64,000 nucleotides of DNA from UTCHB3 sp964531325 (GTDB taxonomy: Bacteria; Bacteroidota; Ignavibacteria; Ignavibacteriales; Ignavibacteriaceae). The position numbers and the translations under genes were made by a program. Positions 17,298 to 26,275 of this stretch are shown piece after piece. The DNA is taken from NCBI GenBank assembly GCA_964531325.1, contig CAZHCW010000010.1, positions 62,001 through 126,000 on the forward strand, given 5' to 3'. The notes beneath the pieces are model-generated. The model did no database searches. It was not told the DNA's origin and saw only the letters and a list, made by a program, of their open reading frames with translations. Each line of letters begins with the position of its first letter. Position 1 is the first letter of the stretch.

Positions 17298-17693
17298 TTA
17301 ACGAAACATCGCCTTAATGCTGCCCCAGGTTTTCTTAAAACCTGAAACTGAGTGGCTCACAGAAACTTCTCTGGAATATGAGGTGGAGTTATCACGATCA
17401 AAAATCTTTAATCGGTAAACATAGATAACATCGGTAGTTTTGTAAGCTCCCTCATCATAATAAGCGTAATAGGAATTGTTGCCTTTTGGTTGAATGGTCG
17501 TAACCTCCATAAATGGGGTGTTATGGGTACGCCTTTCTACAACAAATTCCTTCAGATTGCTCTCTGAGGCAGTCTTCCATTCTATTTTAACCTTTCCGTC
17601 CTCACTCTTTGCGTGAAAGAAATCGAGAAAAGCACCGGCAACTATCGTTCCGAGGGCGAAAATTAATGCGAATAAAACTACTTTTATTTTCAT
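17298..17693 (-). CDS. Exported small protein with a fibronectin III-like domain
   Basis: A 131-residue protein with an N-terminal signal segment (VVLFALIFALGTIVAGAF). The rest is a single beta-sandwich resembling the fibronectin III-like modules of T9SS-sorted proteins: KVKIEWKTASESNLKEFVVE near residue 33, then YYAYYDEG and a YRLKIFDRDNST strand. It lacks a sorting domain. The ATG at 17693 is chosen because it gives a normal signal peptide; the frame extends to a TTG overlapping the rsgA stop. Its function is unknown. It lies between rsgA and the SpoIID-like gene. Confidence 0.7.
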   Translation of the reverse strand: MKIKVVLFALIFALGTIVAGAFLDFFHAKSEDGKVKIEWKTASESNLKEFVVERRTHNTPFMEVTTIQPKGNNSYYAYYDEGAYKTTDVIYVYRLKIFDRDNSTSYSREVSVSHSVSGFKKTWGSIKAMFR

Positions 17694-17746
17694 GTATGCA
17701 ATATAAGGGTTCTTAAGTAAAAAATCAATGAAAAAAGAAAAAAACT

Positions 17747-18706
17747 TCAAAAAAACATATCATCTTCTATATTCTCAAGCAAACGCAGATAGCTGTCGTA
17801 TCTCTCGGGATCAATTTCTCCCCTCTCAACTGCTGCCAAAACTTCACAACCGGGCTCATGGTTATGGGTACACGGTTTATATTTGCACAACTGCAGATAT
17901 TCAGCCAGATCAGGGAAATAATGGGCAAGATCATCTTTCTGTATTCCAAAGGGTGCTATTTCCCTTATTCCCGGAGTGTCGATCAAAAAGGTATCGTTAT
18001 TAATTTGGTTCATACTTACAATTACTGTTGTATGTTTCCCTTTTTGATGATAACTGCTAACCTCACCCGTCGAAAGATTTAGTTCCGGGAAAAGTGCATT
18101 AATTACGGAAGATTTACCAACGCCCGAATGACCCCAAAACAACGATTTGTGACCATAAAATAATTCTCTCAGTTCCGGAATCCCCTCTCCGGTAATTGCA
18201 GAAACCTTATGTATCTTATAGCCAATGGATGTGTAGAGATCATACCAAAATTCAATCTCGACGGGGTCTTCAACCAGATCAATTTTGTTAAAAATTATAA
18301 CAGGATTGATATTGGAGCTTTCCGCTATCACGAGGAACCTGTCGAGCACTTTATTGTTAAAAACAGGAGTGCCGAATGAACAAACAGGAAATATATAATC
18401 GATATTTGATGCAATTACTTGTTCATATCTCTCGCCTCTGGTCGTAGCTCCTTTTTGTTTGGGAGCTTTACGAGAGATAAAATTTTTTCTGTCATCAATG
18501 CTATATATGACACCGGAATTTGAATCAATCATATCAAAATTGACATAATCTCCCACGGCAGCCACATCTGTTAAAACTAATTTATCTTTTTTATGTCGAA
18601 GATCGTGCTTGAACTTACCTCTAAGAACACAGCGAATAACTCTCTGTTCTTCGGGAATCATGACCCAATGGCTTTGCGCCTCGATCTTGATCAACAATCC
18701 TTTGAT
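17747..18706 (-). CDS. rsgA: Ribosome small subunit-dependent GTPase A (probable ATC start)
   Basis: A circularly permuted GTPase that tests late 30S subunit assembly. It has an N-terminal OB fold, then NKIDLVE (G4) near residue 128 ahead of the P-loop GHSGVGKSS near residue 180 and the G3 DTPGIRE near residue 232. The C-terminal zinc site is CKYKPCTHNHEPGC. The first usual start codon is a TTG at 18697, but the sequence before it reads IKGLLIK, which fits the family's MKG-x-x-IK N-terminus. An ATC at 18706-18704 encodes its first residue, 6 nt after a GAGGAG Shine-Dalgarno (18713-18718). I therefore place the start at ATC, giving 319 residues; TTG at 18697 is the conservative alternative. 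Confidence 0.9.
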   Translation of the reverse strand: MKGLLIKIEAQSHWVMIPEEQRVIRCVLRGKFKHDLRHKKDKLVLTDVAAVGDYVNFDMIDSNSGVIYSIDDRKNFISRKAPKQKGATTRGERYEQVIASNIDYIFPVCSFGTPVFNNKVLDRFLVIAESSNINPVIIFNKIDLVEDPVEIEFWYDLYTSIGYKIHKVSAITGEGIPELRELFYGHKSLFWGHSGVGKSSVINALFPELNLSTGEVSSYHQKGKHTTVIVSMNQINNDTFLIDTPGIREIAPFGIQKDDLAHYFPDLAEYLQLCKYKPCTHNHEPGCEVLAAVERGEIDPERYDSYLRLLENIEDDMFF

Positions 18707-18721
18707 GTTAAACTCCTCAAA

Positions 18722-20137
18722 TCAAAAACGGAAAGATACTCCAAAAACTGCATTATGCAAAGTAATATCTTGAAGTGTCCTTGATTCGGCGTAACCATAA
18801 TTTTCGCCAAAATCTTTCCACCAGCCATACATATAAGCCACATCAAATGATAACTCACCATCAAGCAGATAACCAATTCCAAAAGTGAGGAATTTTTTGT
18901 CATAATCAGATGGATCATCTTTATATGGCGATTTTTGTGTAAAATAACCGGCTCTCACTCTTGCATCAACAAAAGGAACTGTGTATTCGGCACCAAAATT
19001 ATAATTTAATACTGCACGCAGTGAACTTTGTACATCTTTATTAAGATCACCAACAAAAGAACCACTCAAACCGGAGATATCTTTAAACTTGGCTTGTGAA
19101 TAATCCATGAAAGAAGCCTGTGCCGAAATTATCAAACCACGGACATTAAAAGAAACTCCACTGGTAAATTTAAACGGAGTGGAAATTTCATACTCGACGC
19201 TACTTTTATAATTCTCAGGGTCAATTGTGACTTCCCTGCCGCTACCCCAATAACTGGCAGCTTCTACACCATATTTTTCTTTGATTGTAAATGTTCTTGG
19301 TAATTCGATGGTTAAGCCAACTCTTGCTAAGTCCTTTACCTGATATAACATACCAAGTTTTACCTCATAAAAACTGATATCCCAGTTTAAGAGGGTTTTA
19401 TAAGAGAATTTCCGGAAATCATTAGTAAAACTGTTCCCGGGGGCAAGCTCAGTACCCTTGTATATTCCTAATGGATCAGTTTCATGAAAGTCGTAGTTGT
19501 TTTCGTAGGAACCATTTCCAAGGCCCAAGGTCAGCCCCAGAAAGAGGTTTTTATAGGCTTCATAGCCAACCGAGAAATTCCATACACCGGTGGAGCCTGA
19601 TTGGAGCCGTGAGCCCGATTGATTTAGTCTTCCGTTTATTTTGGTGTTGTAATCATCATCGGTAAGGTAAAGTTCAAATGGAATTTCGGAATAACCGTTA
19701 AGGTCCTGAATCATGGAAGAACTTCCTCCATTATATCCATTAAAATCCATCTTTCCGGTGAAGTCGTGTTGTGAATTATATGAGGTTCCAATTACAAGAC
19801 TCCCGCGAAGCGTGGGAATTGGAAAAAGTAATGAAAAATTGTCAAGATTGGCGGAGGTATTCCCAACCTTTAATTGATTTCCAAAAAAGGTGGTATTGTT
19901 TTGGACATTTGAATATTTAAAACCTCCACCAAGTTCAAATCTCCTTACAAGTGCAATACCGGCAGGATTATAATTCATTCCAAGTCCATCATCACTCATA
20001 GCAACAAATGCATTTCCCATGCCCATTGCCCTGGCACCTGAACCAAATCCGGGAAGTGCTAACCGTACGGCATCATTAACCGTCTGCCCGAATCCAATTC
20101 CGGCAAACAATAATGAAATTACAAGAAGCTTTTTCAT
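18722..20137 (-). CDS. Outer-membrane beta-barrel, OmpP1/FadL/TodX-like
   Basis: A 471-residue predicted outer-membrane transporter. A signal peptide (LLVISLLFAGIGFGQ) is followed by a segment typical of the OmpP1/FadL family: GSGARAMGMGNAFVAMSDDG near residues 34-53 and NYNPAGIA. The rest is alternating amphipathic strands, ending in the C-terminal phenylalanine motif VFGVSFRF. Related proteins import hydrophobic compounds or act as PorV-like T9SS components; which applies here is unknown. Its start overlaps the stop of the upstream lipoprotein gene by 4 nt. Confidence 0.83.
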   Translation of the reverse strand: MKKLLVISLLFAGIGFGQTVNDAVRLALPGFGSGARAMGMGNAFVAMSDDGLGMNYNPAGIALVRRFELGGGFKYSNVQNNTTFFGNQLKVGNTSANLDNFSLLFPIPTLRGSLVIGTSYNSQHDFTGKMDFNGYNGGSSSMIQDLNGYSEIPFELYLTDDDYNTKINGRLNQSGSRLQSGSTGVWNFSVGYEAYKNLFLGLTLGLGNGSYENNYDFHETDPLGIYKGTELAPGNSFTNDFRKFSYKTLLNWDISFYEVKLGMLYQVKDLARVGLTIELPRTFTIKEKYGVEAASYWGSGREVTIDPENYKSSVEYEISTPFKFTSGVSFNVRGLIISAQASFMDYSQAKFKDISGLSGSFVGDLNKDVQSSLRAVLNYNFGAEYTVPFVDARVRAGYFTQKSPYKDDPSDYDKKFLTFGIGYLLDGELSFDVAYMYGWWKDFGENYGYAESRTLQDITLHNAVFGVSFRF

Positions 20138-20655
20138 TTCCTTCCGCCTCCGGAACTGTTGCGTCCTGAATTCTTTTTACTGTCATCTGAACTGTTGCTG
20201 CTTCTACCACCACTATCGTTGCTTGAAGTGGATTTTGTAGGTGTCGGGGTGGTAGCTGTTGTTCCCGAGCCACTATTGCCTGAACTTCTTGTAGCTGATG
20301 AGCCTGTGCCGTCACCGGAAGAATTTCTACCGCCATCACGGTTTCTTAAATTAAGACTTTCTTTATCCCTTTTTCTGACAACTGTTTTTTCACCGTCAGG
20401 TGTATCAGAAGAACCTCCACTCACAACCGTTACCGGAGTAATCGAATACCACCATGGAAGAACATAATAATCGGAATACCCTCCATAATAGCTGCCCGAG
20501 TAGTATGATTGACCATAGTCAGTTTCTTCATAATCCTTTTCGATCTCGGTGATAAGCTCCTCTTCAAGAGGTTGGCCCATATCAACAACAGTATAACAAC
20601 CACTCAAAACAAATGGTATAATCATCAATATCACTAAAAATTTCAACTTTTTCAT
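20134..20655 (-). CDS. Small Tyr/Ser/Gly-rich lipoprotein
   Basis: A 173-residue predicted lipoprotein with signal peptide ending in the lipobox LSGC (Cys19 or so). An acidic segment and a Tyr/Gly-rich patch (GSYYGGYSDYYVLPWW) follow. The C-terminal 80 residues are a low-complexity Ser/Gly/Asn/Thr tail, probably disordered. No domain is recognised. It resembles its upstream neighbour in layout (lipobox then CYT, Tyr-rich core, disordered basic Ser/Gly tail), suggesting a duplicated pair. It overlaps the outer-membrane barrel gene by 4 nt. GAGG lies 6 nt before the ATG. Confidence 0.7.
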   Translation of the reverse strand: MKKLKFLVILMIIPFVLSGCYTVVDMGQPLEEELITEIEKDYEETDYGQSYYSGSYYGGYSDYYVLPWWYSITPVTVVSGGSSDTPDGEKTVVRKRDKESLNLRNRDGGRNSSGDGTGSSATRSSGNSGSGTTATTPTPTKSTSSNDSGGRSSNSSDDSKKNSGRNSSGGGRK

Positions 20656-20668
20656 AATAATCCTCTAT

Positions 20669-22003
20669 TTATCTTGATCGTCTGGATCCACCGGAACCGG
20701 AGCTCGAACCTGAACTTGAACCTGAGCCGGATCTTGAAGGTGTCGTGGAACGACTCCCGCTACCCGAATTTGAAGGTGATCTGTATGTTCCACTTGAACT
20801 GCCACTGTTTCTGCTTGGAGATTTGTAGCTGCCGCGTGAATTTCCTGAATTGCCATCATTTCTTGAGGGTGATTTATACCCCTTGTTTGTGTTGCCACTG
20901 TTGCCGTCAGTCCGTGTTGGGCTTTTATAATCTCTACCCGAAGGTTCTTTTACATCCTTTTTGGGTTCTCTTGTGGTCTTTTTGCCACCTGAATTGTTCC
21001 CGTCGTTACGGGTATCCTTGCGTGGTGTAACATTTTTGTTACCGCCGTCATTTCTCGGGTCTTTTCTTGGTGTTACATTTCTGTTATCACCATCGTTGCG
21101 AGTATCTTTTCTCGGAGTAACTGTTTTGTTGTTTCCATCAGTTCTGTCACCTGATCTCCTGTCAACTCCGGAATTGTCGCCTCTTCCATCATTCTTTACC
21201 GAACTTCTTTTGTCATCTCTTTTGGTGACATCTCTTTTGGTGACATCTCTACCGGAGTTTCTCTTTACCACAGGTTCTTCATCCCGATTCCATGTATCGA
21301 AGGCACTTCGTTTTCTCTCAGTTTTGATTTCTTTATCCACTACATCGCCCGACCCGCGTGAACCATCATTTCTTACTCCGGCTCTTTTAGCAACATTATC
21401 ATCGTGATTGGTAATTCCCGGGGTTCTTACACCCGATCCGTTTCCTCTTGTTATGGATGAGCCACGCCCGCCATCTCTCCCTCTGATGGAGCTGATTTCT
21501 CTGTCACGATATTTATAATGGGAAAATCCACCCCAGTTATTGTTATTGTGGTGGTAGTTGTAGCCATAACTGTGGTATCCTCCCCAATAAAAAGGATATG
21601 GATCATACCAGTACCAGGGATAATAAACCCATCTTGGATAATATACATAAGGGTTGTAGAAGTAATCCCAATAGGGGTCATAACAAAAGTTATTCCAGCC
21701 ATAGCCGTAACCATAGCCATAACCATAACCGGCGATAAGATTTACTCTCACTACCGGCCTTGACCAATAATCATCTTCGATATATGTATATTTTCTTACG
21801 GAGATTTCCACTTCACTTTCGTTTTCATCGTTGTAAACAAAGGTGGTGTCACCTTCTTTTACTACAATGTCCGGCTCGGATTCTTTCTCTATAATTACAA
21901 CTTCTTTTTCAACTTGTGGTTGCTGCTGAGTCTCAAACTGGGTATAACAACCCGTGGCCCAAAAGGCAAACAGAACAATTGGTAATAAAATCTTGGCTTT
22001 CAT
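20669..22003 (-). CDS. Repeat-rich lipoprotein with Tyr/Trp-rich core
   Basis: A 444-residue predicted lipoprotein. The signal peptide ends in the lipobox ATGC near residue 19. Residues of about 95-160 are extraordinarily rich in Tyr, Trp, Gly and Pro (a GYGYGYGYG run, then many YY and WY pairs). Residues 160-444 are low-complexity and basic. They include tandem VTKRD copies, about three 15-residue copies of NVTPRKDTRNDG near residues 285-330, and YKSPSRNDGNSG-type copies near 375-410. No enzymatic domain is recognised; a surface or matrix role is only a guess. An AAGGAG ribosome site precedes the ATG, and it heads the long minus-strand run. Confidence 0.7.
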   Translation of the reverse strand: MKAKILLPIVLFAFWATGCYTQFETQQQPQVEKEVVIIEKESEPDIVVKEGDTTFVYNDENESEVEISVRKYTYIEDDYWSRPVVRVNLIAGYGYGYGYGYGWNNFCYDPYWDYFYNPYVYYPRWVYYPWYWYDPYPFYWGGYHSYGYNYHHNNNNWGGFSHYKYRDREISSIRGRDGGRGSSITRGNGSGVRTPGITNHDDNVAKRAGVRNDGSRGSGDVVDKEIKTERKRSAFDTWNRDEEPVVKRNSGRDVTKRDVTKRDDKRSSVKNDGRGDNSGVDRRSGDRTDGNNKTVTPRKDTRNDGDNRNVTPRKDPRNDGGNKNVTPRKDTRNDGNNSGGKKTTREPKKDVKEPSGRDYKSPTRTDGNSGNTNKGYKSPSRNDGNSGNSRGSYKSPSRNSGSSSGTYRSPSNSGSGSRSTTPSRSGSGSSSGSSSGSGGSRRSR

Positions 22004-22197
22004 AACAGCTCCTTTTTTGTTTAATCATGCAATTTCCGTGCCTGATTAAAAAATGCTTAAAACAGCTTTATTCTTATACTTTATGTGGAATCATTTTGTT
22101 CAGTAAATAGAACAGGTGTTTAATATATTGTACAAAATACTTCCATACAAAAGTTCAATATATCACTTGAAAAGCCAATAAAAAGGGTAAAAGAAGG

Positions 22198-22542
22198 TCA
22201 GTTTGTCATTAAGATGTCGATTTTACCCGACATTTCATCAAAATCGAATGGTTTGTATAAAATTGCATTTACATAACTGCGCAAATGTGATTCAAGCGAG
22301 AGTATATTCCGTGTAAATACATAAGTCATTATGATAGGAAGGGGTTGAATATTTTTGATAAGATTTTCGATTTTCTCATTCGGTTGAGAATCGAGAATCA
22401 ACATATCAAAATCTGAAGTCTTCAGATATTTTTCGATCTGATTAAAATCATTTGTGGTGGTAACTGCGTACTTTTTCTCAAAGTACATCAGCACACTGGC
22501 ACAAAAACTGAGATCAGGAGAGTAAAATAAAATATTCTTCAT
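22198..22542 (-). CDS. Degenerate response-regulator receiver domain protein
   Basis: A 114-residue single-domain protein with the size and secondary-structure pattern of a CheY-like receiver. The putative phospho-acceptor aspartate is in MLILDSQP near residue 50, the switch threonine in IIMTYVF near residue 72, and the conserved lysine in AILYKPFDF near residue 97. The usual N-terminal acidic pair is reduced to FYSPD. It may be an atypical or phosphorylation-independent receiver. The ATG at 22542 (MKNILFYS) is chosen over the upstream one at 22587. It is divergent from the exported-protein gene at 22723 and has no kinase beside it. Confidence 0.6.
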   Translation of the reverse strand: MKNILFYSPDLSFCASVLMYFEKKYAVTTTNDFNQIEKYLKTSDFDMLILDSQPNEKIENLIKNIQPLPIIMTYVFTRNILSLESHLRSYVNAILYKPFDFDEMSGKIDILMTN

Positions 22543-22722
22543 TTTCTTTAAACTTGTTCGCTTTTCTATAAGCGAATTTAGTGCCAATCAATTGGGGGTA
22601 GATCATTTTAAAGTTTTTATGATATTTGTGGTTGAAAATGGGTAATTTTTCAGATGTTATATTCTCTTTTTCGACAATGTAAACGGTTATTTCTCAATAT
22701 TGAAAAACACAAAACACACAAA

Positions 22723-23625
22723 ATGAAAATTCCAAGTTTTATCATATTCTTTATTCTAATATACTGTTTCCCACTTTTTTCGCAGGAGGAACCGGATACC
22801 TCAGCAGTGATTCAAGAGGAGGAAATTTCTGAATTTGAGTCAGATTCCACTTATTCAGAGACCATGGACTCTGTTGGAGTTTATGTAATCGAGTCATATT
22901 TGAAGGAAGAAGAGAAGAAAGAGATAGTTGTCTATTTTTTTGCCACCAGTCCTGTAAAAGCCAGGATCATTTTTGATGGCGGTAAAGAGTTTATCGTCTC
23001 TGATACTCTTGCGGAAAGTTTTAGATTCACCTCCGATTTCTCTGTTTTCGAGACTGCTACCGAAGTATTGAGAGGAAGAATTTTTGTGGAAGATGAGGCC
23101 GGGAACAAAAGTTCAAGTGAAGAGTTTGAGATACCCCTGCCGGTTGAACCCAAAATTGAAGGAACAGCACTCGGTTATCTCGCCGATTGTACATTGGGGG
23201 CACTTGCATATTTGGTGCCTTCACCGGGACTCTCCTTCTTTAAAGATGAAACACGATTTTCATTTTTTAAAGAGATCCCCGTTGTTGTTTTTCAAAGTAA
23301 CATATCCGATCTTCCCTGGATGGCACTGGCTGCTGAATATGTTCACACGCCCGACATCGATTTTAAGAATCGTTTTTTCTTCGGGGTAAAATTTCCGTTT
23401 GAAGTTCCGGTGTTAAAATATGCAGCTCCAGGTATCAGCTTTTCAACAAATTTTCTCGGTATCAACGGAATCTCACCTGAAGTTTCTGTAGCTTTTTTCG
23501 AAATCTTTAGAGTGATAAATTTTAATATCAAAGCGAGATACAATTACTACCCTTCCGCCACCGGATTGAATCATTTTGATATAAATATCGGCTTAACATC
23601 CTACTTCCTTACCTTCGCTCTGTGA
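22723..23625 (+). CDS. Exported protein of unknown function
   Basis: A 300-residue protein with a clear signal peptide (FIIFFILIYCFPLFSQ). An acidic region follows, then an Ig-like stretch (residues of about 50-145) that resembles fibronectin or Big-type strands. The last 150 residues alternate hydrophobic strands (RFFFGVKFPFEVPV, ISFSTNFLGING, FNIKARYNYYP), suggestive of a small membrane-embedded or membrane-associated barrel. No family is recognised. The ATG at 22723 is chosen because it starts the signal peptide. It lies 78 bp upstream of a TonB-dependent receptor on the same strand. Confidence 0.65.
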   Translation: MKIPSFIIFFILIYCFPLFSQEEPDTSAVIQEEEISEFESDSTYSETMDSVGVYVIESYLKEEEKKEIVVYFFATSPVKARIIFDGGKEFIVSDTLAESFRFTSDFSVFETATEVLRGRIFVEDEAGNKSSSEEFEIPLPVEPKIEGTALGYLADCTLGALAYLVPSPGLSFFKDETRFSFFKEIPVVVFQSNISDLPWMALAAEYVHTPDIDFKNRFFFGVKFPFEVPVLKYAAPGISFSTNFLGINGISPEVSVAFFEIFRVINFNIKARYNYYPSATGLNHFDINIGLTSYFLTFAL

Positions 23626-23703
23626 TCTGCTGATTTTCGGTGTAATTTGGAATTATCCCGTTATATCGAGTGTTATCACATTGAATGATCTCAATTCAAG
23701 GAT

Positions 23704-26238
23704 ATGATGTTTAAGTTTGTAGTTTTGATAGTAATATTTGGATTTGTTAATGTACTCCCCCAGTCAGGTGGGCTAAAAGGTATTGTCTCTGCCGACGGTG
23801 AGCCATTAGCCGGTGTAACAATTAGAGTATTAGACACCAAATCCGGCACCGTTACCAATTCTGATGGCTATTATGAATTAAAAAACCTGCCGGCGGGTAA
23901 AATCAACCTGCAGTTCACATATGTTGGCTATCTGACGATTGATAAAACTGTAATCATCGAAGCAGGAAGGATTCTTACCGCGAACATCTCCCTGACAGAA
24001 AAAAACCTTGAGCTTGATGAAATAGTTATATCCGACAAAGCGAGGGATGCCTCGGATACTGAAACCAGCGTTATCGATCTTGAGCCCGAACAAGCAAAAG
24101 TATTACCCGGAGCAGGAGAGGATGTGCTTAGAACTCTTCAAGCCCTCCCTGGTATTCTTGCACCAAACGATTTTTCATCTCAACTCGTTGTTCGAGGATC
24201 GGGACCTGATCAAAATTTAATAATTATCGACAATGTTGAAATTTTTAATCCTTATCGGCTCTACGGATTTATAAGTATGTTTAATCCTGATGCCGTCTCC
24301 GACATAACTTTGATAACTGGTGGTTTTCCTGTTAAATATGGTGACAGACTCTCAGCTGTTCTCGATGTCTCAAACCGTGAGGGCACCTCAAAGAAATCAC
24401 TTACCGGCAGTTTAAATGCTTCAATTACAAACGCTAACCTTGTTCTTGAAGGGAAAAATCCATTTAATATTCAGGGTGGATGGATGATAAACAGCCGTCG
24501 TACATATTATGATCTTATCCTCGAACCATTTGCTAAAAATGCAGGGCTTGTAGAAGAAGAAACTGCATTCCCAAACTTTTATGATATTCAGGCTAAAGCT
24601 ACTTTTGGTCCTTTTAATGGTCACAAAATTAATCTCTTTGGGATTTACTCCGCCGATGGTGTGGATATTGTTTCAGGTTCACAAAGAAAAACCCCCGACA
24701 GCGTTTCTGTAAATAATGTCACAAGAAATGATGTTATCGGATTAACCTGGGAATACTCACCCAACGCTAAATTTTTTCTACAAAATACTCTTTCGTGGTA
24801 TAACAACAGCGGTGATGCAGGATTTTCTGCTGAAATTCTGGACCCATCATTAAACCGTGAATCATTTAAGGATTTTAGTGCCGATACAATAAGACCATAT
24901 CTTTTTGGTTTTCAAGTTAACTCTACTTTCCTCTTTGAGAAATTTTCATGGGACTCAAAAACCAATTTACTCTGGGGAAATAATAATATTCTCGAGGCAG
25001 GTTTTGGAGCCGATGTATTAAAATCAACACTAATATTCGACTTCGAGTTTGACCCGCAACTTCGTGCAATTTTTTCTGCAAACCCCAATTTCAGGTCTTC
25101 TATAGGTGATATCAAAGATACTAAAACTTATAGCAGATACAGGGCTTTTGTACAAAACAAGTTTAATTTGTGGGATCGGGTTTATATTAATCCGGGAGTC
25201 AGGTTCGATCATTATGAAATAATTGGGAAATCTTATATTGCTCCCAGAATATCGGCTTCGCTACAAATAGATGAGTTAACAACTTTAAGAGCCGCCTGGG
25301 GAATATTCTATCAGTCTCCGGGATATGAAAAACTGCTCGATGCGGGTGTTCTCTACGATTTTTCACCGGTAAATGTTTCTCTTCTCGAAGCTGAAAAAGC
25401 TATCCACTATGTGCTGGGGATTGAAAAATGGCTCTCCTTCGAATGGAACTTGAAATTAGAAGCCTACTACAAAGATTTTAGTAATTTGATAGTACCCAAA
25501 ATTGTTACCGGAACCCGATATTACACAGAAAGAGTACCGGGACAAGACCCAAACACAACCGCCGGGTGGACAAGACCTGTAACCGTTCAAAGTGATTCCA
25601 TTACCCAGATACCCGTTAATAACTCTTACGGTGAATCCTATGGGCTCGAAGTTATGCTCGCAAAAAAGAATATGGATCGAAATTCCTCACTCAGCGGGTG
25701 GATATCCTATTCTTTTTCAGTTGCCGACAGATTCGAACGAAATTTTACAGTACCCTTCAGATTCGATCAACGACATACCTTAAATATTGTTCTCGACTAT
25801 CAGTTTGCAGAAAATTGGAACCTTGGTGTAAGATGGCAATACGGCTCCGGGTTCCCAAATACCACACCTGAGGGGTTGAGACCCAGGATTATTGCCGTTG
25901 ATACCAATGGCGACCTTAAACCGGATACACCACAAATTGCTGTAAGGAGAAGCTCAGCTGATCCCAATAATGCCGAGGTAATCTACGATATTGCCTTTGA
26001 AGATAAAAATCGATTTAATTCACGAAAACCTGTTTATCACCGTCTTGATATCAGAGTTACCGCCGCAGCACGGTTTTGGAATCTTAACTGGAATTTTTAT
26101 CTTGATGTAATAAATGTTTATAACCGGTCAAATATTATCGGTTATGATTATTATGTTACCGAAAACAAAGAATTAGGTGTAAAACCGACTTCAATGTTCC
26201 CCATTTTACCGACCTTGGGTTTTAGCATAAAGTTTTAA
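23704..26238 (+). CDS. TonB-dependent receptor with CarboxypepD_reg-like domain
   Basis: An 844-residue outer-membrane receptor. It has a signal peptide, then a carboxypeptidase-regulatory-like beta-sandwich (residues 22-105: GVTIRVLDTKSGTVTNSDGYY, FTYVGY). The plug domain (about 120-230) carries ALPGILAPNDFSSQLVVRGS and the IDNVEIFNPY loop. A 22-stranded barrel ends in LGFSIKF with the terminal aromatic. No SusD-like lipoprotein follows, so it is not a SusCD pair. The transported substrate cannot be predicted. It may be co-transcribed with the exported protein upstream and xseA downstream (37-bp gap). Confidence 0.9.
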   Translation: MMFKFVVLIVIFGFVNVLPQSGGLKGIVSADGEPLAGVTIRVLDTKSGTVTNSDGYYELKNLPAGKINLQFTYVGYLTIDKTVIIEAGRILTANISLTEKNLELDEIVISDKARDASDTETSVIDLEPEQAKVLPGAGEDVLRTLQALPGILAPNDFSSQLVVRGSGPDQNLIIIDNVEIFNPYRLYGFISMFNPDAVSDITLITGGFPVKYGDRLSAVLDVSNREGTSKKSLTGSLNASITNANLVLEGKNPFNIQGGWMINSRRTYYDLILEPFAKNAGLVEEETAFPNFYDIQAKATFGPFNGHKINLFGIYSADGVDIVSGSQRKTPDSVSVNNVTRNDVIGLTWEYSPNAKFFLQNTLSWYNNSGDAGFSAEILDPSLNRESFKDFSADTIRPYLFGFQVNSTFLFEKFSWDSKTNLLWGNNNILEAGFGADVLKSTLIFDFEFDPQLRAIFSANPNFRSSIGDIKDTKTYSRYRAFVQNKFNLWDRVYINPGVRFDHYEIIGKSYIAPRISASLQIDELTTLRAAWGIFYQSPGYEKLLDAGVLYDFSPVNVSLLEAEKAIHYVLGIEKWLSFEWNLKLEAYYKDFSNLIVPKIVTGTRYYTERVPGQDPNTTAGWTRPVTVQSDSITQIPVNNSYGESYGLEVMLAKKNMDRNSSLSGWISYSFSVADRFERNFTVPFRFDQRHTLNIVLDYQFAENWNLGVRWQYGSGFPNTTPEGLRPRIIAVDTNGDLKPDTPQIAVRRSSADPNNAEVIYDIAFEDKNRFNSRKPVYHRLDIRVTAAARFWNLNWNFYLDVINVYNRSNIIGYDYYVTENKELGVKPTSMFPILPTLGFSIKF

Positions 26239-26275
26239 TTTCGTATAATTAGATTCAGCAATTTGTGATTTTTTA

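Noticed and set aside
20961..21407. 148-codon open frame on the plus strand across the long lipoprotein gene
   Set aside because: It is the complement of a repetitive Ser/Arg/Thr-rich coding region, made of monotonous LLPSL-type sequence, with no ribosome site; an antisense shadow.
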